Source: Dactylosporangium siamense (GTDB taxonomy: Bacteria > Actinomycetota > Actinomycetes > Mycobacteriales > Micromonosporaceae). Taken from it: DNA of 64,000 nucleotides. Both the position numbers and the translations under genes were made by a program. Shown here piece after piece: positions 18,402 to 29,051 of the stretch; within the stretch, counting starts at the first letter, position 1, and each line of letters begins with the position of its first letter. The stretch lies in the NCBI RefSeq assembly GCF_016862795.1, contig NZ_BONQ01000054.1:1-64000 (forward strand), in the 5' to 3' direction. The notes beneath the pieces are model-generated. The model saw nothing but the letters and a program-made list of their open reading frames with translations, did not search any database and had not been told where the DNA came from.

Positions 18402-18830
18402 ATGCCGTATCAGGTCGCGGAGATCGTCGCGAAGCCCACGCTCGTGGTGCGCGTCGGGGACGCCGAGACCGGCGAGCCACGGCGGATGACCGTCTACACC
18501 GGCGAGGCCGTCCTGGCCACGCAGGCGACCGGGTTCCGCGCCATCACCGGCCTGCTGCCCCGCGAGCCGTGCGGCCTGTTCGTCCCCGACGTCCGGCCGG
18601 TCGAGCCGCACGAGCAACCCGTCGTCGCGCAGGCAGAAGCGTATCTGTGCGGCGTCGTCATCGAGGGCCAGATCCAAAAGCAGATGGGCTACGGCGTCGG
18701 TGACGCGGCGGCCGCGTTCGTCGCCGACCCGCGCGGCGGGCCCCTGCGGTGGCTGCAGTTGACCTTCACGGTCACCACCCTTGTCGCCGTCCGGATGGGG
18801 TACCGCGTCACGGTGCTGTCGCCCGTCTGA
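18402..18830 (+). CDS. Hypothetical protein
   Basis: 142 residues, not recognised. Mixed alpha/beta composition (YQVAEIVAKPTLVVRVGDAE, PLRWLQLTFTVTTLVAVRMGYRV) with no membrane or export signals. A TATACG box at 18387-18392 lies about 10 bases before the ATG, so transcription may begin at or next to the start codon. Confidence 0.6.
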   Translation: MPYQVAEIVAKPTLVVRVGDAETGEPRRMTVYTGEAVLATQATGFRAITGLLPREPCGLFVPDVRPVEPHEQPVVAQAEAYLCGVVIEGQIQKQMGYGVGDAAAAFVADPRGGPLRWLQLTFTVTTLVAVRMGYRVTVLSPV

Positions 18831-18848
18831 GCTCTTGATCTGCCGAAA

Positions 18849-18871
18849 GTGTCAGACCCCTCGTTTAGAGT
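18849..18871 (+). promoter_or_regulatory. Candidate PafBC/RecA-NDp-type DNA-damage promoter
   Basis: GTGTCAGAC (18849-18857), 8 bases, then TAGAGT (18866-18871) fits the actinobacterial damage motif TTGTCRGTG-N8-TANNNT at six of nine upstream positions (the central TGTCAG) and all fixed -10 positions. Transcription would start about 6-7 bases after the -10, at the GTG start codon 18878. The motif consensus is recalled from mycobacterial work; the match is seen here, control is inferred. Confidence 0.55.
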
Positions 18872-18877
18872 GGCCGG

Positions 18878-21151
<2,274 letters not shown>

Positions 21152-21246
21152 CCACCCACCCGTCGTGGCGGGCGGCGGACCTGCCCACCGCCCGCCACGG
21201 CGTCCCACGCAGCCCGAGTGACCGACGTCGGAAGCCGGTGGTCTTG

Positions 21247-21639
21247 ATGCTCATCGTGCAGGGCACCGCGCCCTACCCGTGGGGTCTCCTGGTCGTGTCC
21301 GACGCCGGTTCCACGTTCCAGGAGCTGCCCGAGCAGCTTCCCCCTGGGTGGCAGTTCGTCGCCGCTCGCGACGCGGTGGTGTTCAGCGTCGAGCACAGGC
21401 AGATCGCCGACGTGACGGTCCGGGTCTGGCGTGACCAGCTCGGTCACGACGGCGGTCGGGCGCCGATCAGCTCGGTGCAGCTCACGGTGGCGTCGGGCCG
21501 GTTGGTCGTCGGTGACGTTGAGCGAAGCCCAGAGATCACGATGTACGTCGAACAGGAACCCGGCATCTGCCTCATCGATGCCTACTTCGACGTTCCGCTC
21601 GCGCCGGAGACGGTCGATCTGGTGATACGCCCGGCCTGA
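21247..21639 (+). CDS. Hypothetical protein
   Basis: 130 residues from ATG 21247, not recognised. It reads as a small beta-rich domain (MLIVQGTAPYPWGLLVVSDAG, VTVRVWRDQLGHDGG, APETVDLVIRPA at the end). It follows the UvrA-like gene by 95 bases on the same strand. No motifs of known function. Confidence 0.5.
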   Translation: MLIVQGTAPYPWGLLVVSDAGSTFQELPEQLPPGWQFVAARDAVVFSVEHRQIADVTVRVWRDQLGHDGGRAPISSVQLTVASGRLVVGDVERSPEITMYVEQEPGICLIDAYFDVPLAPETVDLVIRPA

Positions 21640-21738
21640 GCCGGTGTCGGCGCACCGGATGATGCCCTCGACGGCGGCTGATCAGGTGAGGTCGGACGTT
21701 GGGGAGCAGCGCCGCACCGACGCTCCGGACCGCAACGG

Positions 21739-21966
21739 CTATCGGCGGCGGTTGCGGGGATGGTCCTTCGCCGTGCGTTCGTTGCCGTGCTTGTAGTTGC
21801 CGGTCAGGCGGGCCATCAGCTCCTGCGGATCGTCGTTCTCGACGTCGACCAGGAACCGGGCCGCCGCCGCGCCGCGCAGCACGCCCGCGGGGCGGCCGTG
21901 GTGCAGCAGCTCGATGTCGCCGCTCTTGCGGACACGGTACGTGAAACCCTCAGGCGATCCAGTCAT
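21739..21966 (-). CDS. Small conserved-type actinobacterial protein
   Basis: 75 residues from ATG 21966 (MTGSPEGFTYRVRKSGDIEL), with ARFLVDVENDDPQELMARLTGNYKHGNER near the end and a basic tail. I recognise the LMARxTGNYKxGNER ending from small actinobacterial hypothetical proteins, but no function is known. The basic tail would suit nucleic-acid contact. The frame is open further upstream, but the N-terminal extension has no protein-like character. Confidence 0.6.
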   Translation of the reverse strand: MTGSPEGFTYRVRKSGDIELLHHGRPAGVLRGAAAARFLVDVENDDPQELMARLTGNYKHGNERTAKDHPRNRRR

Positions 21967-22036
21967 CACCGCATCGTCCCCGCGACGGGCGGCCCACACG
22001 AGCGAGTTTCGGCGGCGGCGATTGCTACCGTGGGCC

Positions 22037-22564
22037 GTGCCCATCCCGTGGCGGTCCAGCCCCGACGCGTTCGCCCAGATCCTGCGCCGTCGTGGCGTCG
22101 ACCCCGCGGCCGTGACCGATGTCGAGGCGGCCTGGTGCGCGTTCGGCGAGTTCCTGGACGTCGAGGTCGACGGCGTCGACCCGGACCAGGACGGCGACGG
22201 CTTCATCATCCAGTGGGGCCGGCACTCGTGGAATGGCGGGCGGCTGTCCCTGAGCCTGACCCGGCAGCTCATCGTCCACCATGACCCCGACCCCGAAGAC
22301 GACGAGGACGGCTACGAGGACGACTACGGCCACGACGAGTTCTGGCAGGTCGACCTGACCATGTGCTTCGACGACGAGCCGGACCTGGCCGGCCTCGACG
22401 ACCTGGAGGCCCGGGACACCGGCTTCACCTTCGACCCGATCGGCCCGGCGAGGACGGCCGCGCTGGCCGGGGCCCGGGCGGACCTGGAACGGCACCCGCA
22501 GCTGCGCGCCGTCTGGCGGGCCACTCCGGTCAGCAGCGAGCTGTCGTTCGACAGCGCCTGCTGA
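22037..22564 (+). CDS. Acidic hypothetical protein
   Basis: 175 residues from GTG 22037 (an in-frame TTG at 22022 is possible). Contains an EF-hand-like stretch DQDGDGFI followed by QWGRHSWNGGRLSLSLTRQL, then a very acidic run HHDPDPEDDEDGYEDDYGHDEF. Not recognised. Its stop is separated by a single base from the stop of the convergent SUKH-ankyrin gene, a compact layout. It could be an immunity-type protein, by analogy with SUKH neighbours only. Confidence 0.6.
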   Translation: MPIPWRSSPDAFAQILRRRGVDPAAVTDVEAAWCAFGEFLDVEVDGVDPDQDGDGFIIQWGRHSWNGGRLSLSLTRQLIVHHDPDPEDDEDGYEDDYGHDEFWQVDLTMCFDDEPDLAGLDDLEARDTGFTFDPIGPARTAALAGARADLERHPQLRAVWRATPVSSELSFDSAC

Positions 22565-22565
22565 C

Positions 22566-23813
22566 TCAGCGGGCGGCGGACGGGTCGAACCGGCCGGCAA
22601 GGTCCTTCAGGATCTCCGAGCGGCGCTGCTCCCGCGCGGCGCCCGACGCGTCGGACCGGGCGGCACAGTGCCGGCCGGCGAGGGCGGCCTGGGCGGCGAG
22701 CTGCCGTAGCCGCAGCCCGAGCCGGCGCAGTCCGTCGTCCGAACGCGCCGCCTCCGCCGGCACCGCCGCCGCCAGTGCCTGCAGGACCGCGATGTCGTCG
22801 TTGTCCAGGGCACGATCCAGGGCGGTCGCGTCGACCGCCGCTCCCCGGTCGAGCAGGTGCCGGGCAAGGTCCGCGTCGACTCCGTGAGCGCCGACCCGGA
22901 GGCTGTTGCCCACCGGTACACCACGATCGACGAGCCACCGGACGACTGTGGAAGACCGCTGCCGCAGCGCGACGTCGACCGGGGTCAGCCCGCCGCCGAC
23001 CTCCTCGGCCGGGTCGCACCCCGACGCCACCAACCGCTCCAGCAGGGCGAGGTCGTCGGCCACGGCCGCCCGCTCCAGCGCCAGCCGGCGCAGCCTGCGC
23101 TGCCCGACGAGGGTGCCGCGCTCCAGCGCGCCGCGCCAGTCGAGCACGGCGGAGCGCACCAGCCGGCGCAGCTTCTCCGCCGTCTCCCGGACCCGCGGGT
23201 CGCCGGAGTCGTGCAGGTTGTCGACGGCGTAGCGCAGCTCGGCGTCGGCGGTGTTGCCGGCCTCCCACGGGTCGCGCTCCAGCGCCAGCCGACCGAACAG
23301 CGCACGGAGGTCCCGGGCGAGCGGCCCGGCCCGGTCGCCGTCCACCAGCTCCCATCCCGCCGGCAACCCTTCCTGCCAGGCCACGACCGCGCCGTGGTCC
23401 GGGCCTTCGGCGGTGCGCACGTACACCCGGTCGTAACACTCGAATCCGCCGATCGGCAGGTGGACGAGCCGCCCGGACCAGTCCGGCCGGTGCTCCGCGG
23501 CCAACGCGCACTCGTGGTCGATCCAGCCCCACAGGTCGTCGAAGGCGCCGCTGTCCGGGTAGAACAGCTCCGCGAAGGACAGTGCCACGTCGTGCCCGCC
23601 GAGGTCCGCGCGCAGGTCGTAGTGCAGCCGACCGCCGAACGTGGTCCGCCACAACGCCACGAGCGCGCCGGGCAGCGGTCCGGCGCACCGCGATGCCACC
23701 GCGGCGAGCACCTCGTCGGTGACGGGCGGCTGCGCCCGCAGCACCAGCCGGTCCTCGAACACCGCGATCCCGGCCTCGGCGAGGATCCGCAGGTCGGTCT
23801 CATGCATCTGCAT
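22566..23813 (-). CDS. SMI1/KNR4 (SUKH)-like domain fused to ankyrin-type repeats
   Basis: 415 residues. Residues about 1-160 show a SUKH-like pattern (LPGALVALWRTTFGG, ALSFAELFYPDSGAFDDLWGWI, RLVHLPIGGFECYDRVYV). Residues about 245-360 hold ankyrin-like repeats (LALLERLVASGCDPAEEVGGG-LTPVDVALRQRSSTVVRWLVDRG, DADLARHLLDRGAAVDATALDRALDNDDIAVLQAL). Known SUKH proteins are commonly immunity proteins against nuclease or deaminase toxins. It is the last gene of a five-gene minus-strand unit, starting 3 bases after the preceding stop. Confidence 0.75.
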   Translation of the reverse strand: MQMHETDLRILAEAGIAVFEDRLVLRAQPPVTDEVLAAVASRCAGPLPGALVALWRTTFGGRLHYDLRADLGGHDVALSFAELFYPDSGAFDDLWGWIDHECALAAEHRPDWSGRLVHLPIGGFECYDRVYVRTAEGPDHGAVVAWQEGLPAGWELVDGDRAGPLARDLRALFGRLALERDPWEAGNTADAELRYAVDNLHDSGDPRVRETAEKLRRLVRSAVLDWRGALERGTLVGQRRLRRLALERAAVADDLALLERLVASGCDPAEEVGGGLTPVDVALRQRSSTVVRWLVDRGVPVGNSLRVGAHGVDADLARHLLDRGAAVDATALDRALDNDDIAVLQALAAAVPAEAARSDDGLRRLGLRLRQLAAQAALAGRHCAARSDASGAAREQRRSEILKDLAGRFDPSAAR

Positions 23814-23816
23814 CGG

Positions 23817-24014
23817 TCAGGGCCTCGGGTCGAATGCGGGCACGTACGGCAGGGGGACGGATCCCCACCGCTCGGTGAGGGTGTCGTGCCGGCGGCCCGA
23901 CAACTCCGCCAGGGCCGGCGTCCCGGAGGAGCGGCGGGCCCGGTCGCCGCCGCCCAGCGGGCCCAGCCGGGCGCCGGGGAGCAGCGCCCGCGCCGCGTCG
24001 AGGTCACTCCCCAC
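23817..24014 (-). CDS. Small protein of unknown function within the SUKH operon
   Basis: 65 residues from GTG 24014, which overlaps the end of the preceding gene (stop 24004-24006). Its own stop lies 3 bases before the next ATG. This exact packing between two genes argues that it is real. Sequence is not recognised; it ends RWGSVPLPYVPAFDPRP after a basic middle with RARRSSG-like content. Confidence 0.5.
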   Translation of the reverse strand: MGSDLDAARALLPGARLGPLGGGDRARRSSGTPALAELSGRRHDTLTERWGSVPLPYVPAFDPRP

Positions 24015-24456
24015 CGATGGTCCTGGGCAGCGTGAACGGCGGGGCGGTGCGGTCGAAGGCGCCGAGTTCGCCGTCGGGTTCGCCGATGTACGCGTAGCCG
24101 TCCTGGACGTAGAAGTGCATCCACGGTTCCCCGGACGGATGCACGTCGGCGACGCCGATCCAGCCCTGTGTCAGCGACCACGGGGCCATCCAACTTGGCA
24201 CTGAGCGCATCAGGTCGTACATCGCGTCGTCGACCAGGTACATCCGCACGTACAGCTCGGAGTCGTCCAGGGACCGGGCCCAGCCGTCGGGCATGGTGTC
24301 GTCCGGGACCGGCAGCAGGCACTGCCAGGCCTCCAGCTCCGGCGGCTCGGGCGGCAGGTCGGTCAGGCCGAGGTGGAAGCGCAGCTCGGCCAGGACCGAC
24401 GAGGGTGTGTCCGGGCGCAGCCGCAGCCGCAGCGTCCACTCGTAGTGCAGGCTCAT
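24004..24456 (-). CDS. Hypothetical protein
   Basis: 150 residues; ATG 24456 overlaps the stop of the upstream P-loop gene (ATGA), so translation is coupled. Beta-rich opening SLHYEWTLRLRLRPDTPSSVLAELRFHLGL, then SELYVRMYLVDDAMYDLMRSVPSWMAPWS and WMHFYVQDGYAYIGEPDGE. Not recognised as a named family. Cytoplasmic by appearance. Confidence 0.65.
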   Translation of the reverse strand: MSLHYEWTLRLRLRPDTPSSVLAELRFHLGLTDLPPEPPELEAWQCLLPVPDDTMPDGWARSLDDSELYVRMYLVDDAMYDLMRSVPSWMAPWSLTQGWIGVADVHPSGEPWMHFYVQDGYAYIGEPDGELGAFDRTAPPFTLPRTIGGE

Positions 24457-24962
24457 CGCCGGGCGTACTCCAGGGCACGCCGGACGTTGTCGGCGACCGG
24501 GTCGACCGAGTCCAGGACCAGGCGTTCGTCGTCCCAGCCCTCGAAGCCTTCCCGGCGGGCCTCGACCGACTCCCACGTCGGCTCGGCGGCGCCGGCGAGG
24601 TCGACGTCGCGGCGCTCCTCGAGCCGCCGCCGGTGCAGGGCCGGGTCGGAGCAGACGACCTCGACGAACCGCAGCGGCACCTCGTGCCGGGCGGCCAGGT
24701 CCCGCCACTGCTGGCGGGCCACCTCGGCGTCGTTGACGGCGTCGACGACGACCGTCTGGCCGAGCCTGAGCATCGCGCCGGCGAGCGCGCCGACGACGAC
24801 GAACGCGGCCAGCCCGGTCGGCTGGTCCCGGTCGATCCCGGCGGCCCACAGCGCCACCTCGACGGGGTCGACGGGCAGCACCGGCGCCGGCAGCTCCCGG
24901 GCCAGCTGCCCGGCGATCGTGCTCTTCCCGGTCCCCTGCAGGCCACACATCGCGATCAGCAC
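24453..24962 (-). CDS. AAA/P-loop kinase-like protein
   Basis: 169 residues with a clear Walker A near the start, MCGLQGTGKSTIAGQLAREL, a Walker B-like VVVDAVNDAEVARQQW, and a lid-like arginine cluster LHRRRLEERRD. This matches the small ATP-binding kinases related to zeta toxin, chloramphenicol kinase and YbdL-type AAA_33 proteins. The substrate is unknown. It lies second in the five-gene unit, 18 bases after the 24981-25928 gene. Confidence 0.82.
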   Translation of the reverse strand: MLIAMCGLQGTGKSTIAGQLARELPAPVLPVDPVEVALWAAGIDRDQPTGLAAFVVVGALAGAMLRLGQTVVVDAVNDAEVARQQWRDLAARHEVPLRFVEVVCSDPALHRRRLEERRDVDLAGAAEPTWESVEARREGFEGWDDERLVLDSVDPVADNVRRALEYARR

Positions 24963-24980
24963 CCCGTCAGGTTGCCACAG

Positions 24981-25928
24981 TCAGTCGAGCGGATCCCAGT
25001 GTCCGGCGTACCGCAGCAGCGACGCGGCGAGGTCCGGGTGCGCCGCCGCCCAGACGGTGTCGAACAGGAACCACTGCTGGTGCCCGAACGGCTCGTTGCA
25101 GTGCATCGCCAGCTGGGCGAGGTGCTCGTCGACCCGGAGCAGCGAAGCGTCGGGGTTCCGCCCGTCGGTGCACTCGCCGACCTCGATCAACGAAGTGGCC
25201 TCCTGGTGCACGGCGGCGTGCGCGGCCGGCATGCCGGCCGGCCATGGGCCGTCGCCGAGGTTGAAGCCCGGCCACTGGTTGCACCGCCGCAGGGCCGGCT
25301 CGACGGTGGTGTCGTCCGGGGCGACGAGCGCCCGCAGCACGAGCAGCTCCGGCGGCCAGTCGCCGGCCGGCGCGGCCGCGCGCAGGTGACCTGGCAGCCC
25401 CGGGAGGTCGACGCCGGGGAACTCGAGGGGCTCCAGCCGGGCGAGGGTCTCGCCGTCGTAGTGGGTCAGGAACACCGCGTAGGTCGTCACCGCGCCACCG
25501 GCGGGCGGTGCGTCGCCGGGCAACGGCCACGACCCGTGCAGCAGGTAGGCGAGCCGGTCGGCGCGGGCCGTTGCCAGGTCGTCGTGGAGGAAGAAGTAGG
25601 CCAGTTCGACCTCGTCGTCGTTGGTACGCGCACGCAGGCTCTGTCCGTCGAGCCGGATGTAGTCGGTGTCGCCCTCGACGTAGAGGTGTTCGTGCAGCAG
25701 TGTGCGTAGCTCATCGACGGTTCCCGGCCGGGGCAGCTGCTCCTCCTGGGCCGCTTCGAAGATCGAGGCCAGCCCGTACACCGGACCGCCGAGCTCCGCC
25801 TCGATCCAGTCCCATGGCGCGTCGTTGTCCCAGCCGCGCCGGAACCAGTCCAGCACGCCGCGATCCGGCAGCCGGCGGATGCGCAGGCTGAACGGCCCCT
25901 CGTAGTGCGTGCGGTAGACGAAATACAC
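24981..25928 (-). CDS. Hypothetical protein, first gene of a five-gene operon
   Basis: 315 residues from GTG 25928. It begins YFVYRTHYEGPFSLRIRRLPD, rich in aromatic and acidic residues, with a central HLYVEGDTDYIRLDG and a C-terminal HCNEPFGHQQWFLFDTVWAAAHPDLAASLLRY. Not recognised; no signal peptide or membrane segment. It is divergent from the anchored metallopeptidase with 44 bases between the starts. Confidence 0.65.
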   Translation of the reverse strand: MYFVYRTHYEGPFSLRIRRLPDRGVLDWFRRGWDNDAPWDWIEAELGGPVYGLASIFEAAQEEQLPRPGTVDELRTLLHEHLYVEGDTDYIRLDGQSLRARTNDDEVELAYFFLHDDLATARADRLAYLLHGSWPLPGDAPPAGGAVTTYAVFLTHYDGETLARLEPLEFPGVDLPGLPGHLRAAAPAGDWPPELLVLRALVAPDDTTVEPALRRCNQWPGFNLGDGPWPAGMPAAHAAVHQEATSLIEVGECTDGRNPDASLLRVDEHLAQLAMHCNEPFGHQQWFLFDTVWAAAHPDLAASLLRYAGHWDPLD

Positions 25929-25972
25929 GTCCGCGACTGTACGGCGGTTCGCGGGTCCAGTACGTTCCGCGC

Positions 25973-27295
25973 GTGAAGATCATGGAGGATGACGAGCCCC
26001 GGCCCGTCGAGTTCGTCGGCGCTGGTGGGCACGGCGTGCCGTTGCCGTTCACGAACTCCTCCCGCAGGCCGCCCGAGCCGCCGGAACACCCGGCGCCCCG
26101 GCGACCGAGACGGTGGGGCCGGTGGCTGCTGGCGGCCGGTGTCCCGGTGGTGCTGGCGGCGGCGCTGTCCCTGACTTCCGGGACCGACGCGAAATCCCGG
26201 ACGGCCGTCGCGGCGTCGCCCACCGCCGAGCCGTCGCGGTCGAGGACGCCCGCGGAGGTCAAACAGGACCTCATCGACGCCGGGCTCGCTGCGCAGAGCC
26301 AGGCGCTGCTCGGCGGCGACCTGGCCGCCTACCTCAGTTTCGTGGACGCCCCGCTGCACCCCGAGTTCACCCAACGCTTCCACTCGCTGCGGGCGCTGCG
26401 CGTGGCGCGGTGGACGGCGAAGGTCTTGATCATGCCACTGGACCCCGACGACAAGTGGACCGTCAAGGTGACGGTGAGGTACTGCCTCGGCGACGCGGAC
26501 TGCGTACCCGCCGAGATGGTGCTGCCGAGCACGTGGACGGTCCGGGACGGCAGAGCGGTCGCCACCACGTTCCAGCGCACGGTGTTGCCGTGGGACCTGA
26601 CGGCCCTGGAAGCCGTCGCGGGCCGGCGGGTGATCGTGGCCGCGCCGGCTGCGCTCGCCGGGCAGTTGCGGCAGACCCTTGAGGCCGCGGACCGGGCCGC
26701 CGACCTCGCCGACCGGTACGCCCGGTGGGATCCGCCGCCCAAGCGGTACGTCGTCTACATCGCCGGGCCGGAGCAGTGGCGCACCTGGTGGAACGGCCGG
26801 ACCGACTACACCGACGGCTACGCGTACGGCCCCTACGGTGTCGCGGTCAAGGCCGATCAGGACGGCCTGACGAACCTGCTCACGCACGAGTTCACGCACG
26901 TGGTGAGCATCAGCGACCAGTACGGTGGCGCGCGCGACTGGTGGCTCACGGAAGGTCTCGCGGAGTACGTCGCCGATCGGGACGGCTCCTGGACGCGGGA
27001 CCGGCTGCCGTTCGTGCGCCGCTACCTGCGGGCCGGCCGGTGGGACGGGGCCGTCACGCTCGCCGGCGTGCCGAACGGCGCGTCCAAGGACGACAGCGTC
27101 GCCCGATACGGCCTGGCCCTGCTCACCGTGACCTGCCTGGCCAACCGGTTCGGCGAGGACAAGATGCTGGCGTTCTTCACCTCCGTCGTCCGCGAGGCCC
27201 AGGAGCCGGAGCAGGCGGCACCCACGGTGTTCGGCACCGACTGGGCGCCGGTCGCCGGGGCCTGCGCCGCCGAGATCCGTGGCAAGGTCAAGTGA
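25973..27295 (+). CDS. Membrane-anchored gluzincin-type metallopeptidase
   Basis: 440 residues from GTG 25973. A cytoplasmic proline/arginine-rich N-terminus (to about 45) precedes one membrane helix (WLLAAGVPVVLAAALSL). The extracellular part has a nuclear transport factor-like middle and a zinc site HEFTH (about residues 305-309) with the downstream glutamate in WLTEGLAEYVA, the gluzincin layout of peptidase MA-like proteins. Substrate unknown. The nitronate monooxygenase gene starts on its stop codon (TGATG), a tight coupling of unrelated activities. Confidence 0.85.
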   Translation: MKIMEDDEPRPVEFVGAGGHGVPLPFTNSSRRPPEPPEHPAPRRPRRWGRWLLAAGVPVVLAAALSLTSGTDAKSRTAVAASPTAEPSRSRTPAEVKQDLIDAGLAAQSQALLGGDLAAYLSFVDAPLHPEFTQRFHSLRALRVARWTAKVLIMPLDPDDKWTVKVTVRYCLGDADCVPAEMVLPSTWTVRDGRAVATTFQRTVLPWDLTALEAVAGRRVIVAAPAALAGQLRQTLEAADRAADLADRYARWDPPPKRYVVYIAGPEQWRTWWNGRTDYTDGYAYGPYGVAVKADQDGLTNLLTHEFTHVVSISDQYGGARDWWLTEGLAEYVADRDGSWTRDRLPFVRRYLRAGRWDGAVTLAGVPNGASKDDSVARYGLALLTVTCLANRFGEDKMLAFFTSVVREAQEPEQAAPTVFGTDWAPVAGACAAEIRGKVK

Positions 27296-28254
27296 TGACG
27301 TTGACGACGCGGCTCACGACGCTCGCGGGGGTACGGCATCCGATCATGCTCGCCCCGATGGGAGGATCGGCCGGCGGGGCCCTCGCCGCGGCCGTCTCGC
27401 GGGCCGGCGGCCTCGGCATGCTCGGCGCCGCCGACGGCAACCGGGCATGGCTGGACCGGGAGGTGCCGATCGTCGCCGCCGGCACCGACCGGCCGTGGGG
27501 CATCGGCTTCCTGACCTGGATGCTCGACGTCGCCGCCGTGCAGCGGGCGCTGGAACACCGGCCGCGGGCGGTCATGCTGTCCTTCGGCGACCCGGCCCCG
27601 TTCACGGACCTCGTCCGGCAGGCGGGCGCGCTCCTCATCATCCAGGTCACCGACCTCGAGGAGGCCCGCCACGCGGTGGACCTCGGCGCCGACGTCATCG
27701 TGGCGCAGGGCACCGAGGCCGGTGGGCACGGCGCCCGGCGGGGACGCTCGACGCTGCCGTTCGTCCCGGTCGTGGTGGACCTCGCGGCGCCGGTGCCGGT
27801 CCTCGCCGCCGGTGGGATCGCCGACGGGCGTGGCGTCGCGGCCGCGCTTGCCCTGGGCGCGGCCGGCGCCGTGATCGGCACCCGGTTCCAGGCCACCAGT
27901 GAGGCCCTGGTGGACCCCGCGATCGCGAAGGCGATCGTCGACGGGCGCGGCGAGGACACCGAGCGCAGCCGGCTCCTCGACATCGCCCGCGGGTCCAGCT
28001 GGCCGGAGCGGTACACGGCGCGGACGCTCGGGCATCCGTACCTGGACCGGTGGCGCGGCCGGGAGACCGAGCTCGACGCCGGCGCCAGGCAGGAGTATCA
28101 GGACGACGTGGCCCGCGGCGCGATCCCACCGCTGCCGGTGTGGGCCGGCGAGGCCGTGGACCTCATCGACGACCTGCCGTCCGCCGAAGACCTCGTGCCC
28201 GCCCTGGCGGCACAGGCCGAGCAGGCGCTGCACCGGGCCGGACGAACGACCTGA
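27295..28254 (+). CDS. Nitronate monooxygenase
   Basis: 319 residues from ATG 27295, overlapping the preceding stop by one base. FMN TIM-barrel features: HPIMLAPMGGSAGG at the N-terminus, VIVAQGTEAGGHGARRG (substrate/FMN phosphate loop with the catalytic-type His), PVLAAGGIADGRGVAAALALGAAGAVIGTRF. The family oxidises alkyl nitronates such as propionate 3-nitronate, protecting against nitro toxins. Cytoplasmic. Confidence 0.9.
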   Translation: MTLTTRLTTLAGVRHPIMLAPMGGSAGGALAAAVSRAGGLGMLGAADGNRAWLDREVPIVAAGTDRPWGIGFLTWMLDVAAVQRALEHRPRAVMLSFGDPAPFTDLVRQAGALLIIQVTDLEEARHAVDLGADVIVAQGTEAGGHGARRGRSTLPFVPVVVDLAAPVPVLAAGGIADGRGVAAALALGAAGAVIGTRFQATSEALVDPAIAKAIVDGRGEDTERSRLLDIARGSSWPERYTARTLGHPYLDRWRGRETELDAGARQEYQDDVARGAIPPLPVWAGEAVDLIDDLPSAEDLVPALAAQAEQALHRAGRTT

Positions 28255-28271
28255 CGCCTGGCCGCCAACCG

Positions 28272-29024
28272 TCACCGGCCGGGGGTATCTGGTCCCTGGT
28301 CCGCTGGGCGTGTTCCGTCGCTGCTGACCCGCAGCTCCTCGGCGATCGCGGCCAGGACGGCCCGCGGGTCGGCGGCGCGGGTCAGGGCGCGGCCGATGAC
28401 GACGTGTGAGGCCCCGGCGCGGAACGCGTCCACCGGGTGGGCCGGCCGGGCGTGATCGGTGCCGGCCGGGTCCGGCGCCGGCAGGGTCACGCCCGGTGTG
28501 ACGATGAGCTGGTCGGTGCCGAGCAGGCGGCGCAGGGGTGCGGCGTCGTGGGGTGCGGCGACGACGCCGTGGCAGCCCGCGGACCGGGCGAGCTGGGCCA
28601 GCCGGGTGACCTGCTCCTCGGTCGAGGCGACCACCCCCACCTCGGCGAGGTCGGCCGCGGTGAGGCTGGTGACGACGGTCAGCGCGACCACGCGCAGCCG
28701 CGGGAAGTCGGCGGCGGCGCCCACCGCGGCCGCGAGGATCCGGGAGCCGGCGGTGGCGTGGACGGTCACCATCGTCGCGCCGCGCCGGCCGGCGGCCCGG
28801 ACCGCCGCCGCGACCGAGGTCGGGATCTCGAACAGCTTCAGGTCGAGGAAGACGTCCTTGCCGGCCTCGGCGAGCGTGGTCGCCAGCGCCGGGCCGGCGG
28901 CGGTCAGCAGCTGCAGCCCGATCTTGTACGACTGGCACGCGTCCCCGAGCCGCTCCACGACCGCCGACGCCTCCTCGGCGGTGTCGAAGTCCAGCGCGAC
29001 GATGACCCGACGGGTGAGATCCAT
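28272..29024 (-). CDS. pyrF: Orotidine 5'-phosphate decarboxylase-like protein
   Basis: 250 residues from ATG 29024, chosen for AGGA eight bases upstream (ATG 29033 is an alternative). Short type-I barrel: VIVALDFDTAEEA, SYKIGLQLL, GKDVFLDLKLFEIPTSVAAAV, and the phosphate-binding HVVIGRALTRAADPRAVL. Family role: UMP formation from OMP. The catalytic D-x-K-x-x-D quartet reads D-L-K-L-F-E, with Glu at the second Asp position, and no other pyrimidine gene is near. Either a variant enzyme or a sister activity is possible. Confidence 0.75.
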   Translation of the reverse strand: MDLTRRVIVALDFDTAEEASAVVERLGDACQSYKIGLQLLTAAGPALATTLAEAGKDVFLDLKLFEIPTSVAAAVRAAGRRGATMVTVHATAGSRILAAAVGAAADFPRLRVVALTVVTSLTAADLAEVGVVASTEEQVTRLAQLARSAGCHGVVAAPHDAAPLRRLLGTDQLIVTPGVTLPAPDPAGTDHARPAHPVDAFRAGASHVVIGRALTRAADPRAVLAAIAEELRVSSDGTRPADQGPDTPGR

Positions 29025-29051
29025 GGACGTCATCCTGGCATGATCACAGGC

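Noticed and set aside
22037-22564. EF-hand calcium-binding protein
   Set aside because: Only DQDGDGFI matches one loop; the twelfth-position Glu and flanking helices are missing, so calcium binding is not supported.
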